Positions 14,748 through 23,753 of a stretch of 64,000 nt of DNA are shown here, piece by piece. Source of the stretch: Epilithonimonas xixisoli (GTDB lineage Bacteria; Bacteroidota; Bacteroidia; Flavobacteriales; Weeksellaceae); contig NZ_SOEO01000001.1 in NCBI RefSeq assembly GCF_004365655.1, positions 310,001 through 374,000 on the forward strand. Direction: 5' to 3'. Position numbers and translations under genes: made by a program. The notes beneath the pieces were generated by a model that was not told where the DNA came from, ran no database searches, and was given only the letters and a program-made list of their open reading frames with translations. Position 1 is the stretch's first letter, and every line of letters starts with the position of its first letter.

Positions 14748-15035
14748 ATTAAGATTTATTCTAAATCAAATATTGATGCAAACTATAAATAACTGATTAA
14801 TTTAAAATCAGAACAATAAAAATAGCGGAATTGGAAGTTGAACTGTTATAAATATAATTGATTTGTAAATGGAATATTAGCTTAAAAATTAACCTCTTAT
14901 CAGATATTTAAATATAATTTTAATTAATTGATAATTAGTTTGTTAATTGAATGATTGTTAGGGTTATCAAACAAAATTTCCATTTTGGCACGGAATTTAC
15001 AACTACCACTCTTGTAAAATTTAAAATTTAAGAAT
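14748..15035. other. AT-rich intergenic region
   Basis: Between the divergent ohr promoter and the 15036 gene. It is very AT-rich and must contain the promoter of the barrel protein, but no clear TAnnTTTG box was found. No gene was recognised. Confidence 0.5.
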
Positions 15036-15608
15036 ATGAAATCTTTAAAGCAGTTAATATTAGGCGCAGGAATTTTGGCAGGAGGATTAATGTCTGCACA
15101 AAGTTCGGATATGACCAATATGTTGAAAGTTGGACTTATCGGAGGTGTTTCTACCGGTGGTAATACAGCGGCAAATCTTGGAGCGGATATCGCTTATCAA
15201 AATTTAGTTACGCCAGGTTTTGGTTTAGGTATCGCGACAGGTTACAACCATTATTTTGGAAAGAATAATACCGTAAGTGGTGTGAGAGTGGAGAATAACG
15301 ACTTTGGTGTAGTTCCAGTTGCGGCGCTTTTCCGAGTTTACCCTAAACAAACTGGATTCTATTTCGGAGCTGATTTAGGTTACGGATTCATCGTTGGTGA
15401 TGAGAAAGTTGCAGAAGGTTTTGCGACAGATAGACCAGATGGCGGTTTCTACATCAAACCAGAAATTGGTTACCACAACCGAGATTGGAACTTCTTTGCA
15501 CAGTACAACAAAACATTTACTGGTAGCAAAGGTCAAATCGGAGACCAAGATTACAATGCTGGAGCAATTGGTGTAGGATTTAGCTACAATATTCCGTTAG
15601 GAAATTAA
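15036..15608 (+). CDS. Outer membrane beta-barrel protein
   Basis: A 190-residue exported protein. The signal peptide ends near LMSAQS (residue 22). The mature part alternates hydrophobic and aromatic residues in short strands (GFGLGIATGYNHYF, GFYFGADLGYGFIV, WNFFAQYNKTF) and ends GVGFSYNIPLGN, as in OmpW/OprF-like 8-strand barrels. No substrate is indicated. It is a single gene, followed by a strong terminator. Confidence 0.8.
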   Translation: MKSLKQLILGAGILAGGLMSAQSSDMTNMLKVGLIGGVSTGGNTAANLGADIAYQNLVTPGFGLGIATGYNHYFGKNNTVSGVRVENNDFGVVPVAALFRVYPKQTGFYFGADLGYGFIVGDEKVAEGFATDRPDGGFYIKPEIGYHNRDWNFFAQYNKTFTGSKGQIGDQDYNAGAIGVGFSYNIPLGN

Positions 15609-15659
15609 TAAAATACTTACGACTTTTTAAGACGTAATTTTAATCAAACTATGATACAT

Positions 15660-15690
15660 CAAAGCCTTCATTTCTTATGAAGGCTTTAAT
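15660..15690 (+). terminator. Rho-independent terminator
   Basis: AAAGCCTTCAT and ATGAAGGCTTT form a perfect 11-bp stem with a 5-nt loop, followed by a T-rich run. Confidence 0.85.
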
Positions 15691-15770
15691 TTTTTAAAAA
15701 ACTTATCATACATCAACTTTTATTTTGAATCATTCTAAGTAGATTTGCATCATTAAAATTATTTAAAAAA

Positions 15771-16337
15771 ATGAAAAAAGTATTATTACTGGCTGTATTG
15801 GTAAGCGGATTAGCTTTCGGACAAACTAAAAAAGTAACAAGTTCAGATGTGCATTGGTGGGGTTATAAAATCGCAAAAACAGAAGCATCTTCTCACGATG
15901 GAACTGTGAATGTAAAATCTGGAAATCTTGTCCTTAAAAACGGAGCAGTTGTAGGCGGAGATTTTGTTTTGGATATGAAATCTATAAACGCAACAGACCT
16001 TTCCGGAGAATATCAAACCAAACTAAATGACCACTTGAAAAACGGTGATTTCTTCGAAGTTGAAAAATTCCCGACTGCGACTTACAAAATCACTTCTGTA
16101 AAGAAAAATACAAACAAAGATTACAACTTTGTAGTAAACGGAAACCTGACTGTGAAAGGAAAAACCAACGCAGTTTCTTTCCCTGCAAAAATCACTTCAT
16201 CTAATGGTGTTGTGACTTTGGAATCTGATAAATTCTCTTTCGACAGACAAAAATTTGATGTGACTTACCAATCTGCAATGAAAGATGTAATGTTGAAGGA
16301 TGATGTTGATATGAAAATCAAGGTGACAGTAAAATAA
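15771..16337 (+). CDS. YceI-family periplasmic lipid-binding-like protein
   Basis: A 188-residue protein with a signal peptide (about 1-18, LAVLVSGLAFGQ). The YceI lipocalin-like domain shows VHWWGYK, GDFVLDMKSINATDL, LKNGDFFEVEKFPTATYKIT and NGNLTVKGKTN. YceI proteins bind polyisoprenoids and sit in the periplasm; their physiological role is loosely defined (stress or isoprenoid transport). It is a single gene with a terminator at 16363-16389. Confidence 0.9.
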   Translation: MKKVLLLAVLVSGLAFGQTKKVTSSDVHWWGYKIAKTEASSHDGTVNVKSGNLVLKNGAVVGGDFVLDMKSINATDLSGEYQTKLNDHLKNGDFFEVEKFPTATYKITSVKKNTNKDYNFVVNGNLTVKGKTNAVSFPAKITSSNGVVTLESDKFSFDRQKFDVTYQSAMKDVMLKDDVDMKIKVTVK

Positions 16338-16362
16338 TTTTTCACAAAATATATTTTTTAAG

Positions 16363-16389
16363 GAGCAGAATTTTTTCTGCTCTTTTTTT
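16363..16389 (+). terminator. Rho-independent terminator
   Basis: GAGCAGAA and TTCTGCTC stem with a 4-nt T loop, followed by T7, just after the YceI gene. Confidence 0.85.
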
Positions 16390-16405
16390 GTTATTAAATT
16401 TGAAT

Positions 16406-16440
16406 CTCAAATCTCAAATCTCAAATCTCAAATCTCAAAT
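16406..16440 (+). repeat. Tandem heptamer CTCAAAT, five copies
   Basis: Five perfect copies of CTCAAAT immediately precede the hydrolase start. Similar words (GAGATTTGAA and variants) fill several gaps in the nuo operon. Confidence 0.9.
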
Positions 16441-16441
16441 T

Positions 16442-17083
16442 TTGAAGTTATACACAATAAGCGGTCTCGGCGCAGACGAAAAAGTTCTCGAGAAACTCAC
16501 TTTCAATCCCGAAATAGAAATCGTTCATATTCCTTGGCTCATTCCGGATTTGGATGAGGATTTTCATCATTATGTTTCCAGAATGTCAGAATTCATAGAT
16601 GATTCCGAAGATTTTTATCTGCTAGGCTATTCATTTGGAGGAATCATCGTTCAGGAAATTCACAAATTGAAACCTGCGAAAAAAATCGTGATTTTGGGAA
16701 GTATTCGTTGCGATGCAGAAAAGTCAAAACTCATCAAGGCTGGACAAAAAACCAATGCGCTCAAATACATTCCCGTGAGAGTTTTCAATGGCAATACGAC
16801 TTTCTTTTATTCTTTTTTTAGAAAATTATTCGACCCGAAAAATCCCAAGCTTACGCAATATTTTCGTGTCAAAGATCCCTATTATCTCAAATGGTCAATG
16901 GACAAAGTCGCGCATTGGAAATTCGAAAAAATCCCAGATGTCATTCAGATTTTAGCAGACAAAGACATTGTTTTTCCTATCAAAAATTCCCAACCGGATT
17001 TTGTGATTAAAAATGCCACACACCTTTTCCCAGCCACCAAACCAAAAGAAGTTTCGCAGATCTTGAAAACAATTTTTGTTTAA
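16442..17083 (+). CDS. Alpha/beta hydrolase
   Basis: About 213 residues from a TTG start (KLYTISGLGADEKVLEKL). The frame remains open upstream to 16388, but that part is only translated heptamer repeat, so the TTG is preferred. The nucleophile elbow is GYSFGG near residue 65, and ATHLF near the end supplies the likely catalytic histidine. Substrate unknown. No gene is close enough to define a pathway. Confidence 0.75.
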   Translation: MKLYTISGLGADEKVLEKLTFNPEIEIVHIPWLIPDLDEDFHHYVSRMSEFIDDSEDFYLLGYSFGGIIVQEIHKLKPAKKIVILGSIRCDAEKSKLIKAGQKTNALKYIPVRVFNGNTTFFYSFFRKLFDPKNPKLTQYFRVKDPYYLKWSMDKVAHWKFEKIPDVIQILADKDIVFPIKNSQPDFVIKNATHLFPATKPKEVSQILKTIFV

Positions 17084-17090
17084 ATTAATA

Positions 17091-17666
17091 TCAATTTTTC
17101 TTCACAGCATCCAGATCAATCGGTGGCCCAACATCGGTTTGATTGGCTTCAGATTCCTCTGGGAATTTTCCCGAAGCGATGGTTTTAAAATAAGATTCCA
17201 TCTCATTGCTTCCCGGAAAGTGGATTGAAATCAATGATCCGGGATTGTTTTCGATGGGATTTGCAAATGTATGCGGTGTTCCTCTCGGAATGAAGGCCGC
17301 ATCGCCCGTTTTTGCAGTGAAAATCTCATCCCCAATTTGAATCAGAAATTCCCCAGACAAAACAAAAAACACTTCTTCCTGAGTTTTGTGAATGTGGAGT
17401 GGCGGTCCGCCTTTTCGTTGTAGGGCATTTGGCATCGTGCTTCCCATTAGCAATTGCCCATCGGAATCCTTATTGGAAATCACGCAACGTAGCAAATCGC
17501 TTGTCATTGTTTTTTGAACGCCATCAAACCGACTTTCGTTGGCTCGGATTAGAAAACCTTTTTTCGGTGTGGTTCGCACCGTTTTGTTGCTCCAAAAGTT
17601 GAAACCTGCAAATGAAAAAGCAGGAATGGACAGCAAAGTTGCGGTAATAAAATTTCTTCTTTTCAT
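17091..17666 (-). CDS. Exported cupin-domain protein 1
   Basis: A 191-residue protein with a basic-start signal sequence (MKRRNFITATLLSIPAFSFA). The single cupin domain has GGPPLHIHKTQEEVFFVLSGE and a second motif with GDAAFIPRGTPHTFANP, giving His, His, Glu and His metal ligands. It resembles quercetinase-like cupins, but activity cannot be assigned. A clear paralogue lies just upstream (17743-18285), so a tandem duplication is likely. Confidence 0.8.
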   Translation of the reverse strand: MKRRNFITATLLSIPAFSFAGFNFWSNKTVRTTPKKGFLIRANESRFDGVQKTMTSDLLRCVISNKDSDGQLLMGSTMPNALQRKGGPPLHIHKTQEEVFFVLSGEFLIQIGDEIFTAKTGDAAFIPRGTPHTFANPIENNPGSLISIHFPGSNEMESYFKTIASGKFPEESEANQTDVGPPIDLDAVKKN

Positions 17667-17742
17667 AGAATTGAGATTTAATTTTTCGTTAGAAATATTT
17701 CTAGATTATGGGTGAAGTTTTATCAAAAAAATATCATTTTGA

Positions 17743-18285
17743 TTACCAACCTTCAGGAATAATGTCCGTTGGAATGCTTCCGTTGGCACTGATGTAACCA
17801 AAGAAATCCTCCACTTTTTTTGGCGCAGGCGAACAAATCACTACCACAGTTCCCGGATTATTTTCAATAGGATTGAGGATTGTATGCAATGTTCCTCTCG
17901 GAATAAAAACCGTATCGCCCGTTTTTACTTTGAAATCTTTGCCTTCGAGATGCACGACAAATTCACCCGAAACAACGTAAATGGTTTCATCTTCATATTT
18001 GTGGATATGTGGTGGCGGACCGCCGATTCTTTCAAAAATTTTAGGCGTTGAGGTTTGGATAAACAAGCTTTCTTGCGTGTCCGTCGAAGAAACTTTACAA
18101 TGCAAGAAAGCATCTTTTGGAGTGGTTAGCTTACCTCCAAAACGACTTTCTCCCGATTTTACAATGAAAGGTTTTTTTGTCAATTTGCTAACATTCGTTT
18201 TAATTTTGTCAAAATTAATTATGCCAGCAAAAGAAAGCGTTGGAATTGCCAGCAAAGCGGTTGCGATGAAGTTTTTTCTTTTCAT
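17743..18285 (-). CDS. Exported cupin-domain protein 2
   Basis: A 180-residue paralogue of the neighbouring cupin: signal MKRKNFIATALLAIPTLSFA, cupin motif GGPPPHIHKYEDETIYVVSGE and GDTVFIPRGTLHTILNP. The start at 18285 is chosen because it gives the signal peptide; a longer frame overlaps the gene upstream. The metal ligands are kept. Both cupins and the membrane protein at 18305 may form one operon. Confidence 0.8.
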   Translation of the reverse strand: MKRKNFIATALLAIPTLSFAGIINFDKIKTNVSKLTKKPFIVKSGESRFGGKLTTPKDAFLHCKVSSTDTQESLFIQTSTPKIFERIGGPPPHIHKYEDETIYVVSGEFVVHLEGKDFKVKTGDTVFIPRGTLHTILNPIENNPGTVVVICSPAPKKVEDFFGYISANGSIPTDIIPEGW

Positions 18286-18304
18286 AGTGTTGGGATTTGA
18301 GTTT

Positions 18305-19012
18305 TTAATTTTTCGTGAGAAATATTCCCAAGTGGTGGGTGACATTTTTCCAAAAATCTGTTGGAGGGATTGTGATGAATAATAGAATTTCTATCGTCCA
18401 GATTATAATTATCAAAAAGTACGGACTTTTTAAAATGCCTCTTTTGTATTTAATTTTTTCGATAATTAAAACAATTCCCGGAACTAAAAATGGAATCAAA
18501 ACTGCTGTCAACAAACCTAAGCCAGGACTTATTTGATTGAGAATTCGAGACAATCCAGGATTTAAAACTATTAAGGTTGCCGCAATGATGAAAGCCACAT
18601 GCCATCTTACATTTGATTTTTTGAACATCGCAATCAGATAAAAAGTCGAAAAAGAAGATATATCAACGAAGGCGATAAATGCGGATATTGCAGCATCAGA
18701 TGGGAATTCGTCAAATTCTCTGATGAATTTTTCTTTGGTTAACAAAATAATGGTCAACACAAGAATCGGCGCGAGAAAATAACTCAATCTTCCCAATTGC
18801 CTGTGAAGCATAAACTTCTTGCGCATTATCAAAATTGGCTGGATAATGATCAAAATCAACCAACAAGTAAATGCCAGAAAATGAATGTGAATCAGATTTT
18901 TGAATTCACCGAGTCGTGGAAATTTACTCCAATACGAACTGTAAAATCCTGCAAGAGAAATGATTGTAACCAGCGAGAAGAATGCGATTAAAAATTTGTA
19001 TTTCTTTTCCAT
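18305..19012 (-). CDS. Polytopic membrane protein
   Basis: A 235-residue protein with about seven hydrophobic segments. Conserved-looking histidines lie in HIHFLAF (about 42-48), HRQLGRLSY (about 70-78) and RWHVAF (about 136-141), which resemble DUF2306-type membrane proteins. Possible haem or quinone binding is only a guess. It lies 19 nt upstream of cupin 2. Confidence 0.65.
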   Translation of the reverse strand: MEKKYKFLIAFFSLVTIISLAGFYSSYWSKFPRLGEFKNLIHIHFLAFTCWLILIIIQPILIMRKKFMLHRQLGRLSYFLAPILVLTIILLTKEKFIREFDEFPSDAAISAFIAFVDISSFSTFYLIAMFKKSNVRWHVAFIIAATLIVLNPGLSRILNQISPGLGLLTAVLIPFLVPGIVLIIEKIKYKRGILKSPYFLIIIIWTIEILLFITIPPTDFWKNVTHHLGIFLTKN

Positions 19013-19466
19013 CCTTATTTAATTTGAAAATTAAAATATCGAGATTTCAAGAAATGACAGAATAAAATTTGAGTTTTCATAATTTGATTTTTTTTCGATT
19101 TAATTTCTTCAGTTTTAGAATGTGAATTTGTAATATTTTCAATTGATTTTGTAAATTATTACAGATGTTGATTTTTTTAATTCGTAAAAAACTAGAATTT
19201 AAAGGTGAATATTGAAATTGATATTCAAAACTTATTGAAAAATAAATACTTATCTAATTTAAATAAAAAAAATAATTCGAAAATGAGTTAGGTTTATTTT
19301 TTCTTAAAAATTAATTAAATTTTAAATATTTTAAACTAAAAAATCCATAGTTGTTGGCTTTTTTATTGTTTTGAGAAATGTTTTTTCGATGTATTTTTCA
19401 ATTATCAATTTATGAATTGCACAGACTTCAAAAATCAATTACTTTTACCGCAATCAATTTTTCTTA
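19013..19466. other. AT-rich intergenic region
   Basis: 454 bases, divergent, extremely AT-rich. It must hold promoters for both flanking genes, but no convincing TAnnTTTG box with a matching -33 was found. No ORF, repeat or RNA was recognised. Confidence 0.5.
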
Positions 19467-20885
19467 ATGGAATCTATCAGTGTTTTTGACATCATAAAAA
19501 TCGGAATCGGACCTTCTTCATCTCACACAATGGGACCTTGGAACGCCGCAAAAATGTTCTTGGATTTGGTCAAACGAAATCACACTTTGCAAGATGTGAA
19601 AGAAGTTTTTGTAGAATTCTTTGGCTCGCTGGCAAAAACAGGCGTTGGACACGGAACCGATATTGCAGGAATGCTCGGCCTTAGCGGAGAAAATTTCCGA
19701 ACAATAGACACCAATAAGATTGATGAAAAAATTGATAAAATCAAATCAGAACAAAAAATAAATCTTGGTGGAGAAGTTTGGTTACCATTTATTTATGGAC
19801 ATCATTTAATCCTTAACAAAGAAAAATCACTCGATTTTCATCCAAACGGAATGATTTTCAAAGTGATTTTTGAAAATGGAGAAGAGTTCAGTCAGGATTA
19901 TTATTCTGTTGGAGGTGGATTTGTTGCGACGAAGGAAGATAATTCTATGGAAGACCGTTGCGTTCGCACACTTTATCCTTGCCACCACGGTAGTGACATC
20001 CTGAAATACATCGATAAACTCAAGCTTGATAAAATCTCCGATTTGGTTTTCCAAAATGAAGAATCTTGGAGAACTCAGGAAGAAACTCGGCAAAAAGCTG
20101 TGGAAATTTGGGATAATATCAAAGATTGCGTTTATAAAAGCATCAACAAAAAAGGAATTCTTCCAGGTGGTTTGAACGTTACAAGACGTGCTTCGGAAAT
20201 GAACGAAAAACTCCTCGGAACTCAGATTTACAAAAACAAAAATGAGTGGTTCGAAATGGTGAAAAATCAAGAGAAAACATTCAGTTCTGTGACCAAATGG
20301 GTTTCCTGTTTTGCGCTTGCTGTGAACGAGGAAAATGCATCATTCGGTAGAATTATTACGGCTCCAACCAATGGTGCAAGTGGCGTGATTCCAGCTGTTT
20401 TGATGTATTCGCAAGTTTTTACGGAGTTCAATTCGGAAGAAGATATTATCAGATTTCTTTTGGTTGCAGGAGAGATTGGGACATTGTTCAAAAAAAATGC
20501 GACTATTTCCGCAGCAATGGGCGGTTGCCAGGCAGAAGTTGGAGTTTCATCCGCAATGGCGGCGGCAGGACTTACTGAGATTTCTGGCGGAACACCAGCT
20601 CAGGTTTTAATGGCGGCCGAAATCGCAATGGAACATCACCTTGGTTTGACCTGTGACCCGATTGGTGGACTTGTCCAAATCCCTTGCATCGAACGTAATT
20701 CTATGGGTGCAATGAAGGCGATTACAGCCGCTTCATTAGCATTAGATGGCGACCCGACAAAAGCAAAAGTCTCATTGGACAGCGTTATAAAATCTATGTG
20801 GGAAACTGCTTTGGATATGAATTCAAAATATAAAGAAACATCTGAAGGTGGTTTGGCTGTGGCGGTTAACGTGGCGGAGTGTTAA
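19467..20885 (+). CDS. sdaA: L-serine ammonia-lyase, single-chain iron-sulfur type
   Basis: A 472-residue enzyme that deaminates L-serine to pyruvate. The beta domain opens with SVFDIIKIGIGPSSSHTMGP. The alpha domain has TAPTNGASGVIPAVL, MGGCQAEVGVSSAMAAAG and CDPIGGLVQIPCIERN, carrying the cysteines for the 4Fe-4S cluster. The C-terminal cysteine in NVAEC matches the tail that blocks the active site in known structures. It is a single gene. Confidence 0.93.
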   Translation: MESISVFDIIKIGIGPSSSHTMGPWNAAKMFLDLVKRNHTLQDVKEVFVEFFGSLAKTGVGHGTDIAGMLGLSGENFRTIDTNKIDEKIDKIKSEQKINLGGEVWLPFIYGHHLILNKEKSLDFHPNGMIFKVIFENGEEFSQDYYSVGGGFVATKEDNSMEDRCVRTLYPCHHGSDILKYIDKLKLDKISDLVFQNEESWRTQEETRQKAVEIWDNIKDCVYKSINKKGILPGGLNVTRRASEMNEKLLGTQIYKNKNEWFEMVKNQEKTFSSVTKWVSCFALAVNEENASFGRIITAPTNGASGVIPAVLMYSQVFTEFNSEEDIIRFLLVAGEIGTLFKKNATISAAMGGCQAEVGVSSAMAAAGLTEISGGTPAQVLMAAEIAMEHHLGLTCDPIGGLVQIPCIERNSMGAMKAITAASLALDGDPTKAKVSLDSVIKSMWETALDMNSKYKETSEGGLAVAVNVAEC

Positions 20886-21219
20886 TGAAAATCTGACATC
20901 AAAAATGTCAGTCTGAGGTTCTCGAAGACATATGTAAATTTAAGCTCAGCTTTCCTATTAAATTATACTAATGTTGAATTCAATAATTTATCAGGTAAAA
21001 TCCTTTGGATTTTGAATTTTTATAGTCTTCGAGAGCCTCAGACTGAGGGTTGACTAATTGAATTAGAAATATTATAATGTTCTAATTTCTAAAATCTAGC
21101 TTCTAATATCTATCTTCTCAATATTAATTTTCCGTAATAAATAATCCTTAAAAATACAGGCAGTTTGTTATCAAAAATAAAAAGTGTACCTTTGCACCAA
21201 ATTATTAGACGATCTTTAA
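20886..21219. other. Intergenic region with inverted repeat and helicase promoter
   Basis: Contains the hairpin CTGACAT/ATGTCAG (20893-20911), a probable sdaA terminator. It also has an inverted pair of about 20 nt, GTCTGAGGTTCTCGAAGAC at 20911-20929 and its near-complement at 21025-21044, separated by about 95 AT-rich bases. The promoter of the 21220 gene follows. The right arm again reads as part of a short palindrome (CTCAGACTGAG). Confidence 0.65.
21164..21194 (+). promoter_or_regulatory. Promoter of the DEAD-box helicase gene
   Basis: TTTG (21164-21167), 19 nt, then TACCTTTG (21187-21194), an exact match to the Bacteroidetes -33/-7 consensus. It lies 25 nt before the ATG. Confidence 0.85.
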
Positions 21220-22938
21220 ATGAATTTATTCACGGAATCCAATCTTAGCGCTGAAGTTCTTCAGGCGATTGGCGACCTCGGCTTCGTAGAGCCGACAGAA
21301 ATCCAAAAACAGACTATTCCTTTTATCTCTACAGATACTCGCGATCTTATCGCACTTGCGGCAACAGGAACAGGCAAAACAGCAGCATTTTCGCTTCCGA
21401 TTTTGGATATGATAGACGACAATAGTCGTAAAATCCAATTATTGGTGCTTTGCCCTACTAGAGAACTTTGCCTCCAGATTACCAAAGACATCAAAAATTA
21501 CACGAAATACCTAAAAGACATCAAGACTACAGCAGTCTATGGTGGAAGTAGCATTATGGATCAAATCCGATCTTTGAGAGATAAACCGCAGATTATTGTG
21601 GGAACTCCAGGTCGTGTGATCGATATGATCGGAAGAAAAGCACTAGACTTTTCGGAAGTACAATGGGTGGTTTTGGATGAAGCTGACGAAATGTTATCAA
21701 TGGGTTTCAAAGATGATTTGGAAACTATTCTTAGCGAAACACCAGAAACTAAACAAACTTTCTTGTTCTCTGCAACGATGAACAAAGAAGTTGAGCGTAT
21801 TTCTAAAAACTATTTGACAAATCCACACAGAATTTCTGTAGGATCTATCAATGCGGTTAAGAAAAACATCAAGCACGAGTTTTATGTGGTTGGTTACAGA
21901 CAGAAAAAAGAAGCTTTGAAACGATTGATCGATGCAAATCCAAATCAATATTCAATTATCTTTTGTAGAACAAGAATGGAAACTCAGGAGGTTGCAGACT
22001 TCTTGATGCAAAACGGATATGCAGCAGATGCACTTCACGGTGATCTTTCTCAAGCGCAGAGAGATACAGTAATGAAGAAATTCCGACTGAAAAACATCGA
22101 TATTTTGGTGGCAACAGACGTTGCAGCCAGAGGATTGGATGTGGACTCTTTGACGCACGTGATCCATTTCTCTTTACCAGATGATCCGGAAGTATTCGTT
22201 CACAGAAGTGGAAGAACTGGACGTGCGGGTAAAGATGGTATTTCTATGACCTTGGCAAAACCTGAGGAAAGTAGAAAAATGAAGCAGATTAAATCTGAGA
22301 CCAAAATCGAAATGGTAGAGAAGAAAATCCCTACCGGAAAAGAAATTATCAAAGCTCAAGTAGAAGGTGTTTTCGAAAAACTATTGACGGAGCACGTAGA
22401 TGTAATTGATTTTGATGAGAGCTTGATCCCGGATCTTTCTGCTTTCACAAAAGAGCAGTTGGTGAGCCAGTTGTTGCAATTTCAATTAAAAGAAATGGCG
22501 ACTTACTATCAGAATAGCAATGATCTTGCAGATCAGAAATTCGGTAGTAGAGACGACAAGCCTAGCAGAAGAGATAGAGACAGAGACAGCAGAGATGGTA
22601 GAGGAGGACGCGACAGAGATGGCGGATCTTTCCGCGACAGAGATCGTGGAGGCGACAGAAATGCAAGCAGAGACCGCAAGCCAAGACGCAGCAATGAGGA
22701 TATGGTAAGATTCTTCTTCAACCTTGGGAAAAAAGACCAATTGAAGAAAGTAGATATGCTGGAAATCATCAACAAAGCGACTTCTAAATCGAAAAAAAGA
22801 GCAGATATCGGAAATATCGAGATCTTGGAAAAATTCAGCTTTTTCGAAATTGAAAAGTCTTTCAAAAATGAAGTAATGGATGGATTGACTAGTATGAAGT
22901 TTCGGGGAAAAGAAATGAGAGCCGAAGTTGCTAATTAA
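21220..22938 (+). CDS. DEAD-box RNA helicase with DbpA-type RNA-binding domain
   Basis: A 572-residue helicase. Q motif near 18-30, Walker A ATGTGKT at 48-54, DEAD in VVLDEADEM near 155, SAT, and ARGLDV then HRSGRTGRAG. After residue 440 comes an Arg/Asp/Gly-rich low-complexity linker (about 445-495), then a DbpA-like RNA-binding domain (MVRFFFNLGKKDQLKK, to the end). This architecture is that of CsdA/DeaD or DbpA proteins, which remodel rRNA during ribosome assembly and cold adaptation. Confidence 0.9.
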   Translation: MNLFTESNLSAEVLQAIGDLGFVEPTEIQKQTIPFISTDTRDLIALAATGTGKTAAFSLPILDMIDDNSRKIQLLVLCPTRELCLQITKDIKNYTKYLKDIKTTAVYGGSSIMDQIRSLRDKPQIIVGTPGRVIDMIGRKALDFSEVQWVVLDEADEMLSMGFKDDLETILSETPETKQTFLFSATMNKEVERISKNYLTNPHRISVGSINAVKKNIKHEFYVVGYRQKKEALKRLIDANPNQYSIIFCRTRMETQEVADFLMQNGYAADALHGDLSQAQRDTVMKKFRLKNIDILVATDVAARGLDVDSLTHVIHFSLPDDPEVFVHRSGRTGRAGKDGISMTLAKPEESRKMKQIKSETKIEMVEKKIPTGKEIIKAQVEGVFEKLLTEHVDVIDFDESLIPDLSAFTKEQLVSQLLQFQLKEMATYYQNSNDLADQKFGSRDDKPSRRDRDRDSRDGRGGRDRDGGSFRDRDRGGDRNASRDRKPRRSNEDMVRFFFNLGKKDQLKKVDMLEIINKATSKSKKRADIGNIEILEKFSFFEIEKSFKNEVMDGLTSMKFRGKEMRAEVAN

Positions 22939-22975
22939 TCAATAATTTGGATTTATCATTCAAAATAAATTATGT

Positions 22976-23001
22976 AAAAACCTGCTAATCAGCAGGTTTT
23001 T
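22976..23001 (+). terminator. Rho-independent terminator
   Basis: AAAAACCTGCT and AGCAGGTTTTT, a perfect stem with a 4-nt loop, after the helicase gene. Confidence 0.85.
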
Positions 23002-23089
23002 ACTGTTTTTAATCTTAATGATTATTTAACATAAAAATTTCCGTTGCCTTTTGTTTTTTAGTCATATTTGCACAAATTAAACAAAAATA

Positions 23090-23728
23090 ATGGGAATAGG
23101 TAATATTTTCAGAGCATTTCAGCCGAAAGATAAAATCTTTTTTGATCTGTTTCTTAGTGTAGCAGAGAACTTAGTAGAGATGTCAAAAACTTTTCACGAC
23201 GGTTTGCTGGAGTTTGATATCAATGATGAAACATTGTTGAATCAAATGAGCGATTACGAGCACAAGTTGGATGATTTGACGCACGAGATCTTCGTACAAT
23301 TGGGGGAGAACTTCATCACGCCTTTCGACAGAGAAGATATCAACTATCTAGCAACAGGTTTGGATGATATTGCAGATTATATCTATGCTTCGGCAAAATA
23401 TATTTATCTTTATAAAGCAGGAGAGAATAAGGCTTATTCTGAGTTTTCTTTGCTAATCCACAAGTCTTGTATCGAAATTAAAAAAGCATTAGAAAATCTG
23501 AAAGACTTCAAAAATCCGGATGAGGTAAGAGAATCTTGTATCAAGATTAATTCTTATGAAAATATCGCAGATGATGTTTTGAGTCAATCTATCGTGAAAT
23601 TGTTCGAAACTAATGATGCTATTTTGATTATCAAACAAAAATCAATCCTTGATTATCTGGAAATTGTGACGGATAAGGCAGAAGATGTTGCCAACACAAT
23701 GGAAAGTATCGTTATCAAGTACGCATAA
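23090..23728 (+). CDS. PhoU-like (DUF47) phosphate transport accessory protein
   Basis: A 212-residue all-helical protein of the DUF47/PhoU family. It opens with FRAFQPKDKIFFDLFLSVAENLVEM and has DREDINYLATGLDDIADYI, the family's metal-binding helix, and a closing DKAEDVANTMESIVIKYA. Members regulate PiT transporters. It is followed 25 nt later by the PiT gene, a common pair. Confidence 0.88.
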   Translation: MGIGNIFRAFQPKDKIFFDLFLSVAENLVEMSKTFHDGLLEFDINDETLLNQMSDYEHKLDDLTHEIFVQLGENFITPFDREDINYLATGLDDIADYIYASAKYIYLYKAGENKAYSEFSLLIHKSCIEIKKALENLKDFKNPDEVRESCIKINSYENIADDVLSQSIVKLFETNDAILIIKQKSILDYLEIVTDKAEDVANTMESIVIKYA

Positions 23729-23753
23729 ATTAGATTTTCTAAAAACAAAACGA

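Noticed and set aside
22520-22740. ORFs on both strands over the Arg/Asp/Gly-rich part of the helicase
   Set aside because: They come from the repetitive codons of the low-complexity linker and have no start signal or family match.
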